Assembly: GCA_902780935.1 (NCBI GenBank) | Contig: CACZHP010000023.1 | Coordinates: 1 to 48,958, forward strand | Length of the DNA stretch: 48,958 nt | Origin: an uncultured Bacteroidia bacterium | GTDB lineage: Bacteria > Bacteroidota > Bacteroidia > Bacteroidales > UBA932 | Reading direction: 5' to 3' | Part shown: positions 42,620 to 48,958 of the stretch, one piece after another | Numbering within the stretch: position 1 is the stretch's first letter | Layout: each line of letters starts with the position of its first letter | Translations under genes and position numbers: made by a program | Notes under the pieces: generated by a model | Database searches by the model: none | What the model saw: only the letters and a program-made list of their open reading frames with translations | What the model was told of the DNA's origin: nothing

Positions 42620-45600
42620 ATGTTTAAATCAACACTCAAAACCGGACTGTCGCTGGCCGTGGCCGCGATAGTCGCAGGAGGGTGGCTGTTCCAGGCACAA
42701 GCAGCCGGAGCCGATTCCCAAGCCATGGTCCAACAGAACCAGACATGCACGGGAGTCGTCGTCGATGAGGCTGGAGTGCCGGTGATCGGAGCGGCCGTCC
42801 TTATCAAAGGAACCCTCAAGGGAACGTCCACAGATGTCGATGGACATTTCACGCTTCCCCAAGCCAAGACTGGCGATGTCCTTGAAGTGTCCTCTGTCGG
42901 TTATCTTCCGGCCGAGATCACATGGAACGGCAGTCCACTAAACGTGACCCTTAAGGAAGACAGGCTTTCCATCGAAGAGTCTGTCGTCGTGGGTTACGGC
43001 GTGCAGAAGAAAGTCAACGTCACCGGTGCGGTGAGCATGGTCGATTCCGAAGTGTTCGAGTCCCGCCCTGTACAGACTGTCTCCCAGGCCCTCCAGGGCC
43101 AAATCCCTGGCCTCAACTTCGGTGTAACGACCGGTGGTGGTGAGCTCAACCAGAACATGAGTTTCAACGTGCGTGGTACCGGTACCATCGGTGACGGTTC
43201 CACCGCCTCCCCGCTCGTCCTCATCGACGGCATCGAGGGTGACATGAACACCATCAACCCTAACGACATTGAGACCATCTCCGTCCTGAAGGACGCCGCC
43301 TCCTCCTCCATCTACGGAGCAAGGGCTGCTTTCGGTGTGATCCTCATCACCACCAAGAGCGGAAAGGCTGGCAAGACCCACGTCTCCTACACAGGCAACG
43401 TGCTCTTCAACAGCGGACTCCATCTTCCTGACATGATGAGCTCAGACAAGTTCGTGCGCTACTGGAACCGCGCGAGGGCTAATGACGGTACCGCCGCCCA
43501 GTTCTCACCCGAGGTCGTCCAGAGAGTCGATGACTACATCGCCGGAAAGATCACTACCGGTACTGTGGCTCAAGACAACGGCCGCTGGGGAACCTATGGT
43601 GTGGGTAACGCCAACACCGACTGGTTCGAGGAGTTCTACGGTAAGAACGTTCCCTCCCACAACCACAACCTCAGCGTGAGTGGAGGAAACGACCGCATCA
43701 ACTACCGCGTCAGCGGATCCTTCATGAACCAGAATGGTCTGCTCCAGTTTGGAAAGGACAAGATGAACCGCTACACGATCGATTCCAAGATCAGCGCCAA
43801 GCTCACTGACTGGGCCCGCCTGGACTACACCAACAAGTTCGTGCGCGAGGACTACACCCGTCCTACCTACCTGACTTATCAGGGCCGTCTGTTCATGCAC
43901 AACATCGCCCGTCGTTGGCCTAACGTTCCTGTTTACGACCCGAACGGCCACCTGATCGGCGGTATGGAGACCGAGACCCTCCGCGACGGTGGTGAGCAGC
44001 TCACCCAGAAGAACTACTACACCAACCAGCTCGCTCTCGTCTTCGAGCCCGTCAAGGATTGGCACATCAACATCGAGGGTAACATGAGGACCTACACCAA
44101 CCGTGACCACCAGGTCTTCCAGCCCGTCCTTTCCTACGACGCCAACAACCAGCCTTACTATGACAGCTGGGACAACGGTGTGGGTTCCATCTCCCCCGGA
44201 CAGAGCAGGGTCTATGAGTATCGCTACACCCAGGACTACTTCACGACCAACATCTACTCCGACTACAGCTGGACTCTCGGCGGGAACCATAACTTCCATG
44301 TGCTGGGCGGTTTCAACGCCGAGCTCACCAAGTACGACCAGATGAGCGGCCGAGGTGACTACCTCGTGGATATGTCCGTGCCTTACCTGAGCCAGACCAC
44401 AACCAACCCGATCATCTCCGGCGGACGCGAGCACAACTCTGTGGCAGGCTTCTTCGGCAGGTTCAACTACAACTACGCCGACAAGTACATGCTTGAGCTG
44501 AACGGCCGTTACGACGGTTCCTCCCGTTTCATCAATGACAAGAGATGGGCTTTCTTCCCCTCTGTCTCAGTGGGTTGGAACATCGCGAAGGAAGATTTCT
44601 TCGGCTCCCTCGCCGACACTTTCAGCACCCTGAAGATCCGCGCTTCCTACGGTCGCCTTGGTAACACCAACACCAACAGCTGGTACCCGTTCTACCAGAC
44701 CATGCCCGTCAGCACAGCCGCCGGAACATGGATCCTGAACGGAGAGAAGCCCAACATCGCCACGATTCCAGGTATCGTCTCCGCCCTCATGACCTGGGAG
44801 ACCATCGAGACCTGGGACGCCGGTCTTGACATCACCGCATGGAACGGACGTTTCAACGCCACCTTCGACTACTTCGTCCGCAACACCCTGAACATGGTCG
44901 GCCCGGCTCCTGAGCTTCCAGCCGCCCTTGGAACCAGCGTGCCGAAGGTCAACAACGCTGATATGAAATCCCATGGTTGGGAACTCGAGATCTCCTGGCG
45001 CGACCAGATCGGCAAGGACTTCTCCTACGGAGCCCGCCTCGTCCTCTCTGATGCCATGCAGGAGATTACCCGTTACCCCAACAAGACCAATTCCCTCTCG
45101 ACCTACTATGTGGGCCGTAAGATGGGTGAGATCTGGGGCTACCAGGCCGACAACCTCGCCTCCTCACAGGCTGAGATGGACTCCTGGCTCCAGAGCAACC
45201 GTCCTTCATGGGGTTCAGGTTGGGGCGCCGGTGACTTGATGTACAAGGATATCAACGGAGACGGAAAAGTCACAGCCGGATCCAACACCCTTGACGATCA
45301 CGGCGACCGCTCCATCATCGGTAACAGCACTCCACGCTACAACTTCGGTATCACCCTCGACGCCGCTTGGAAGGGTATAGACGTCCGCGCCTACCTCCAG
45401 GGAGTCGGCAAGCGTGACTACTGGTGCTCCGGACCTTACATGTTCGGTACCAGCGGTGGTATGTGGCAGTCCGCCGGTTTCGAGCAGCACTGGGACTTCT
45501 GGCGTCCTGAAGGCGACGAGTACGGCGCCAACCTCGACGCTTACTATCCGAAGCCCTCATTCAACGGAAACTCCAAGAACCAGCAAACCTCCACAAGGTA

Positions 45601-45841
45601 CCTGCAGAACGCCGCTTACATCCGCTTGAAGAACATCCAGCTCGGCTACACCCTGCCTAAGAAGTGGACCGAAAAAGCCGGAATGTCCTCGGTACGCATC
45701 TACACTTCCGGAGAGAACCTCTTCACATTCTCAAAGATGAGCAAGGTCTTCGACCCTGAGACCATCGGTGGAGACTGGGGAGACGGAAAGGTCTATCCTC
45801 TCATGAAGACTTATTCCTTCGGTGTCAACATCAACTTCTAA
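42620..45841 (+). CDS. SusC/RagA family TonB-linked outer membrane transporter
   Basis: A 1,073-residue outer-membrane receptor. It has a signal peptide (LAVAAIVAGGWLFQAQA), a carboxypeptidase-regulatory-like domain (residues about 35-120, TGVVVDEAGVPVIGAAVLIK and STDVDGHFTLPQ), a plug with VVVGYGVQKKVNVTGAVSMV and the SusC signature SQALQGQIPGLNFG, and a long beta-barrel with TonB-dependent aromatic-rich strands, ending YSFGVNINF. The start ATG follows a promoter at 42522-42554. It forms, with SusD, a pedal-bin transport pair for oligosaccharides larger than disaccharides. The cluster with GH16 and sulfatase genes marks a polysaccharide utilization locus. The barrel strands have the regular codon bias of highly expressed genes. 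No TonB-box regulator is visible in this window. Confidence 0.96.
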   Translation: MFKSTLKTGLSLAVAAIVAGGWLFQAQAAGADSQAMVQQNQTCTGVVVDEAGVPVIGAAVLIKGTLKGTSTDVDGHFTLPQAKTGDVLEVSSVGYLPAEITWNGSPLNVTLKEDRLSIEESVVVGYGVQKKVNVTGAVSMVDSEVFESRPVQTVSQALQGQIPGLNFGVTTGGGELNQNMSFNVRGTGTIGDGSTASPLVLIDGIEGDMNTINPNDIETISVLKDAASSSIYGARAAFGVILITTKSGKAGKTHVSYTGNVLFNSGLHLPDMMSSDKFVRYWNRARANDGTAAQFSPEVVQRVDDYIAGKITTGTVAQDNGRWGTYGVGNANTDWFEEFYGKNVPSHNHNLSVSGGNDRINYRVSGSFMNQNGLLQFGKDKMNRYTIDSKISAKLTDWARLDYTNKFVREDYTRPTYLTYQGRLFMHNIARRWPNVPVYDPNGHLIGGMETETLRDGGEQLTQKNYYTNQLALVFEPVKDWHINIEGNMRTYTNRDHQVFQPVLSYDANNQPYYDSWDNGVGSISPGQSRVYEYRYTQDYFTTNIYSDYSWTLGGNHNFHVLGGFNAELTKYDQMSGRGDYLVDMSVPYLSQTTTNPIISGGREHNSVAGFFGRFNYNYADKYMLELNGRYDGSSRFINDKRWAFFPSVSVGWNIAKEDFFGSLADTFSTLKIRASYGRLGNTNTNSWYPFYQTMPVSTAAGTWILNGEKPNIATIPGIVSALMTWETIETWDAGLDITAWNGRFNATFDYFVRNTLNMVGPAPELPAALGTSVPKVNNADMKSHGWELEISWRDQIGKDFSYGARLVLSDAMQEITRYPNKTNSLSTYYVGRKMGEIWGYQADNLASSQAEMDSWLQSNRPSWGSGWGAGDLMYKDINGDGKVTAGSNTLDDHGDRSIIGNSTPRYNFGITLDAAWKGIDVRAYLQGVGKRDYWCSGPYMFGTSGGMWQSAGFEQHWDFWRPEGDEYGANLDAYYPKPSFNGNSKNQQTSTRYLQNAAYIRLKNIQLGYTLPKKWTEKAGMSSVRIYTSGENLFTFSKMSKVFDPETIGGDWGDGKVYPLMKTYSFGVNINF

Positions 45842-45853
45842 ACCGGGAAAGAC

Positions 45854-47878
45854 ATGAAAAAGATATTTACAATTATAGTATCCGCCGCTGCCCTTCTCAT
45901 CACCACCGGTTGTAACGACTTCCTCGACAGGCAGCCTATCACCAATATCACGCCCGAGAAGTATTTCAAATCGGCTGATGAGCTTGCGGCTTATACCGTG
46001 GCATATTATGAGACTTTCTTCCCCAGCTACCGCGGCAACTACAACGTCGGTGTGATCTGGGAGGACGCCTGCACTGATAACCTCGTGAGAGGTGGCTCTG
46101 ACTTCGCCACGGCTCTGCAGTATTTCTCTTCAAGCAACGGAAGGTTCCTCGTCCCTACCGGACAGAACACCTCCACCGCTTTCAACAGGATCAGGATCTG
46201 CAACTATTTCTTCGAGCAGGCTCTCCCGAAACTTGAGGACGGCACTCTCTCCGGAGCGGATGTCAACCATTATGTCGGCGAGATGTACGTGATGAGGGCA
46301 CAGGCTTATTTCTACGCCCTGCGCAACTTCGGAGACTTCCCGATCATCGAGACCGTCCTTCCTGACGACAACGACGTCCTGGTTGAGGCCAGCAAGCGCT
46401 CCCCGCGCAACGAGGTCGCCCGCTTCATCCTCTCCGACCTTGACAAGGCTGCCGGCCTGCTCAGCAACGGAGCCAAGAACAGGATCACCAAAGACCTCGC
46501 TCTTCTGATAAAATCCCGCGTGGCTCTCTACGAGGCAACCTTCGAGAAGTACCACAAGGGTTCAGGTCGAGTCCCCGGAGATTCCAACTGGCCCGGCGCC
46601 TCAAAGAATTCAGGCAAGTCATTTGATATCGACGGAGAAGTCAAATTCTTCCTCCAGCAGTGCCTTGACGCCGCCGCCCAGGTGGCCGACGCGCACTCTC
46701 TCGTGGCTAATACCCATGTGATGAACCCCACAGACGCCAATCCTCACTACGGATGGAACTCTTACTTTGAGATGTTCAACCAGCCTGATGCCAGCAACAT
46801 CGACGAGGTGATCCTTTACCGCGAGTACAGCCGCGAGCTGAACGTCACCGCCGGCCAGGGTCCCTACATCCTTGAGGGTGGTAACTGCGGACCCACCCGC
46901 AGCCATGTGGACGGCTTCCTGATGAGCAACGGTCTCCCGATCTACGCCGCCGGTTCCGAGTACAAGGGCGACGAGACCCTGGATCTCCAGCAGGAAGGCC
47001 GCGACGAAAGGTTGCAGCTCTTCGTGTTCAACAACACCGACCTGCTCGCACACAGGGTTACGGGAGACGAGACGTTCAACGCTCCCGCTTTCCTGGAACA
47101 GCCAGAGCATAGGGATGTGACCGGATTCCGTATCCGCAAGTCATACACCTATGATGAGGCCCAGACCGTCGGTGCCAGCGGTAACATCATCGGAACCAAC
47201 GATATGATCCTCTACCGTGCCGCCGAGGCTTACCTCAACTACATTGAGGCTTACTATGAGCTCAACGGCAACATCGGTGGTAAGGCTGACACCTATTGGA
47301 GGGCCATCCGCACCCGCGCCGGTGTCGATCCCGACTACAACAAGACCATCGCCGCCACCGACCTCTCCAAGGAGGATGACTGGGGCAAGCGCAGCGGGGA
47401 GACCCTCGTGGATGCCACCCTGTTCAACATCCGCAGGGAGCGTCGTTGCGAGTTCATCGGTGAGGGCTTCCGTTGGAACGACCTTATCCGCTGGCGTTCG
47501 TTCGACCACCTGATGACCGAGAAGTGGATTCCTGAAGGTGTCAACCTCTGGGAGAGCCCTCTGAAGGACAATGAGAAATACCTGAAGAAGGACGCCGCCG
47601 GTAACGTTACCACCGAATCCGCCTTCGTCGAGTGCGCCAGTGGCAAGTCAGACGCGAACATCTCCGCCAGGACCGACAGCAAATATGTCCGCCCGCTCCG
47701 CGTCATCTACGACAACAACGAGCTTTATGACGGTTACACTTGGCACAAGGCCTACTACCTGCAGCCTTACGGGCTCCAGGATCTCACCCTGACCTCAACC
47801 GACGGTTCAGTGGAGAATTCCGTGGCTTATCAGAACCCTTACTGGCCGACCCAGGCCTCCGAGGGCGCTATCGAATAA
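45854..47878 (+). CDS. SusD/RagB family glycan-binding lipoprotein
   Basis: A 674-residue surface lipoprotein (lipobox LLITTGC, Cys about residue 20, followed by NDFLDRQP, the classic SusD start). TPR-rich alpha-helical body with family landmarks ITNITPEKYFKSADELAAY, VNHYVGEMYVMRAQAYFYAL with RNFGDFPI, and the C-terminal NIRRERRCEFIGEGFRWNDL followed by IRWRSFDHL. It is longer than the usual 500-600 residues, with extra sequence in the loops that may build the glycan-binding site. It starts 12 bases after SusC and is followed by a strong terminator at 47898-47928. The lid protein and the SusC barrel act together on the cell surface; the substrate is inferred only from the GH16 and sulfatase genes downstream. 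Confidence 0.96.
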   Translation: MKKIFTIIVSAAALLITTGCNDFLDRQPITNITPEKYFKSADELAAYTVAYYETFFPSYRGNYNVGVIWEDACTDNLVRGGSDFATALQYFSSSNGRFLVPTGQNTSTAFNRIRICNYFFEQALPKLEDGTLSGADVNHYVGEMYVMRAQAYFYALRNFGDFPIIETVLPDDNDVLVEASKRSPRNEVARFILSDLDKAAGLLSNGAKNRITKDLALLIKSRVALYEATFEKYHKGSGRVPGDSNWPGASKNSGKSFDIDGEVKFFLQQCLDAAAQVADAHSLVANTHVMNPTDANPHYGWNSYFEMFNQPDASNIDEVILYREYSRELNVTAGQGPYILEGGNCGPTRSHVDGFLMSNGLPIYAAGSEYKGDETLDLQQEGRDERLQLFVFNNTDLLAHRVTGDETFNAPAFLEQPEHRDVTGFRIRKSYTYDEAQTVGASGNIIGTNDMILYRAAEAYLNYIEAYYELNGNIGGKADTYWRAIRTRAGVDPDYNKTIAATDLSKEDDWGKRSGETLVDATLFNIRRERRCEFIGEGFRWNDLIRWRSFDHLMTEKWIPEGVNLWESPLKDNEKYLKKDAAGNVTTESAFVECASGKSDANISARTDSKYVRPLRVIYDNNELYDGYTWHKAYYLQPYGLQDLTLTSTDGSVENSVAYQNPYWPTQASEGAIE

Positions 47879-47897
47879 TCAACATTCCGCATAGATT

Positions 47898-47928
47898 GAG
47901 GTTGCCCTGCGGGGCAACCTCTTTTTTT
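47898..47928 (+). terminator. Rho-independent terminator after susD-like gene
   Basis: A perfect 10-bp stem, gaggttgccc and gggcaacctc (47898-47907 and 47912-47921), with a 4-base loop is followed by seven T. It lies 20 bases after the SusD stop, giving partial separation of SusCD from the enzymes. Confidence 0.93.
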
Positions 47929-47955
47929 AAAGAAACATCAAATAGACTGCAGATT

Positions 47956-48726
47956 ATGAAACGGTTACTTTTTGTTTTGGCTACCCTGGCCATGGTCTCA
48001 TGCTCCCATCAGGAAGGATGGACCCTGGTATGGACAGAAGACTTCAACGGCCCTAAGATCGACGAGAATGTCTGGACAAGGGTCGAGAAAGGTGGCAGTG
48101 ATTGGAACGACATGATGTCCCTGAGGGAGGACCTAGCGTTCATCGAGGATGGACAGCTGGTGCTCCTTGGCAAGGTCAATGACGGAAGCTCTTCAGACAC
48201 AACCGCTTTCGTGACAGGAGGCCTAAGGAGCAAGGGCAAAAAATCTTTTATGCCCATCGCCAAATTCGAGATCAAGGCTAAGTTCAACAGCGCTGACGGA
48301 TTCTGGCCGGCCTTGTGGCTTATGCCTGACTATGACATGCCCAAAGACGTGTATGCCGAGATTGACATCATGGAGCATCTGAACAGCGACACCTTCGTTT
48401 ACCAGACCCTTCACTCGAGATATTCCCTTGACGTGAGCCGTGAGGATCCGAAGAACTTCGGTACTGGCCCCATAGTCAAGGATGATTGGAATATCTACGC
48501 CGCTGAGGTGTACCGCGACAGCATTTGCATGTACACCAACGGCCAGAAGACCCTAACCTATCCCAGAGTCGAAGGCAAGGAGAAGCAATTCCCCTGGCCG
48601 GACTATCCTTTCTACTTCATCCTGTCCAACCAGCTTGGCGGGGATTGGGTAGGAGAGGTAAAGAACCCTTCCCAGCTACCCTCGGAGCTCAGGGTCGACT
48701 GGATAAAAGTTTATCAGTGGAAATAA
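47956..48726 (+). CDS. GH16 family endo-glycosidase lipoprotein
   Basis: I start at ATG 47956; a far longer in-frame upstream start overlaps susD. The 256-residue product has a lipobox (LATLAMVSC, Cys about residue 16) and a single GH16 beta-jelly-roll domain. Landmarks are [20 protein letters not shown] at the start, [20 protein letters not shown], and the catalytic ExDxxE block [14 protein letters not shown], with the two Glu as nucleophile and acid. The C-terminal WIKVYQW is typical. The EIDIMEH wording is close to the GH16_3 (laminarinase/mucin O-glycanase) group. It probably cuts a beta-glucan, galactan or mucin-type chain at the cell surface. It is 2 bases before a sulfatase gene, which favours a sulfated substrate. 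Confidence 0.92.
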   Translation: MKRLLFVLATLAMVSCSHQEGWTLVWTEDFNGPKIDENVWTRVEKGGSDWNDMMSLREDLAFIEDGQLVLLGKVNDGSSSDTTAFVTGGLRSKGKKSFMPIAKFEIKAKFNSADGFWPALWLMPDYDMPKDVYAEIDIMEHLNSDTFVYQTLHSRYSLDVSREDPKNFGTGPIVKDDWNIYAAEVYRDSICMYTNGQKTLTYPRVEGKEKQFPWPDYPFYFILSNQLGGDWVGEVKNPSQLPSELRVDWIKVYQWK

Positions 48727-48727
48727 G

Positions 48728-48958
48728 ATGAAAGGGAGACTGTTGTGGCTGGCCAGCGGAGCGTTGGCGGCTGCCTCATGCGCCACGGACAAGGCTGATA
48801 GACAAATGCCTAATGTGGTTTTCATCCTCGCTGACGATCTCGGCTGGGGAGACCTCAGCTGCTATGGGCAGGAGCGCTTCGAGACACCGAACATCGACGC
48901 GCTGGCCGCCAATGGCCTCCGTTTCACTCAATGCTATTCCGGGACAACGGTAAGCGCT
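48728..48958 (+). CDS. Sulfatase, N-terminal part (cut by window edge)
   Basis: The first 77 residues of an arylsulfatase-family protein: a lipoprotein signal ([10 protein letters not shown]), then [20 protein letters not shown] with the two metal-binding Asp, and [20 protein letters not shown]. The last bases read as SGTTVSA, where the next residues of the (C/S)xPSR formylglycine motif should follow. If the text continues PSR, the residue to be oxidised is a Ser and the enzyme needs an anaerobic maturase of the anSME type. The gene starts one base after the GH16 stop, so it is in the same transcript. The family call is firm; the Ser-type prediction is inference. Confidence 0.9.
   Translation, partial: MKGRLLWLASGALAAASCATDKADRQMPNVVFILADDLGWGDLSCYGQERFETPNIDALAANGLRFTQCYSGTTVSA

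Noticed and set aside
43505-44434. A 309-codon antisense open frame inside the SusC gene
   Set aside because: The opposite strand carries an intact SusC barrel; the frame is Val/Gly-rich shadow sequence.
47740-47955. Upstream extension of the GH16 frame
   Set aside because: It overlaps the end of the SusD gene and the terminator, and the lipobox starts at 47956.

Overview
The window looks like chromosomal DNA of a Bacteroidales bacterium with a fairly high GC content; I cannot name the genus (a Rikenellaceae/RC9-like or Cryptobacteroides-like gut lineage is only a guess). The evidence is a SecD-SecF fusion, a SusC/SusD pair, many lipoproteins with Bacteroidetes-style lipoboxes, LuxR-type HTH output modules of the Bacteroidetes kind, and repeated TAnnTTTG -7 promoter elements. 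I saw no tRNA, rRNA, CRISPR array, transposase or phage gene. No gene-free stretch exceeds about 170 bases.

Region 1 (1-7,800, minus strand) is one tightly packed eight-gene run that reads as a phosphate/polyphosphate operon. In transcription order it encodes a DUF47 PhoU-like protein, a degenerate PiT-type phosphate-permease domain fused to a LuxR-type DNA-binding domain, an OprO/P-type porin, a lamin-tail-domain lipoprotein, a divergent CYTH-like protein, a canonical CYTH triphosphatase, a DASS/SLC13-type anion permease and an MgtC-family protein cut by the left edge. A perfect 12-bp inverted repeat overlaps the presumed promoter. The permease-regulator fusion (5414-7030) is the most novel item: it looks like a phosphate permease turned into a membrane-bound transcription factor, with the substrate motifs eroded.

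Region 2 (7,800-10,250) holds a lipoprotein and a stand-alone LuxR HTH protein on the minus strand, and divergently a TPR-transmembrane-LuxR regulator with a closely related HTH. Heptamer repeats lie between the two regulators. Region 3 (10,254-18,090) encodes a nucleoside 2-deoxyribosyltransferase-like protein, a GH92-family glycosidase, a large class I phosphomannose-isomerase-like protein, a ROK sugar kinase and, convergently, a TIM-barrel glycosidase; together they suggest mannose or mannoside use.

Region 4 (18,090-29,150) is mostly housekeeping: enolase, an LRR lipoprotein, aspartase, SecDF, a PD40/SPOR envelope protein, a metallophosphoesterase and a TlpA-like thioredoxin. Region 5 (29,150-33,960) has intergenic repeats and an MBOAT acyltransferase with two SGNH proteins, resembling an envelope-polysaccharide O-acetylation set.

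Region 6 (34,000-38,920) is a cassette of three unfamiliar proteins: a two-TM protein with a PH/YcxB-like tail, a zinc-ribbon single-TM protein and a 1,270-residue protein with a signal peptide, a TM and a long C-terminal part. It is the second candidate for an undescribed system. Region 7 (38,940-48,958) carries a transglutaminase-like lipoprotein, a glycerophosphodiester phosphodiesterase and the start of a polysaccharide utilization locus: SusC, SusD, GH16 and a sulfatase cut by the right edge. This suggests a sulfated galactan or mucin-type O-glycan as substrate.
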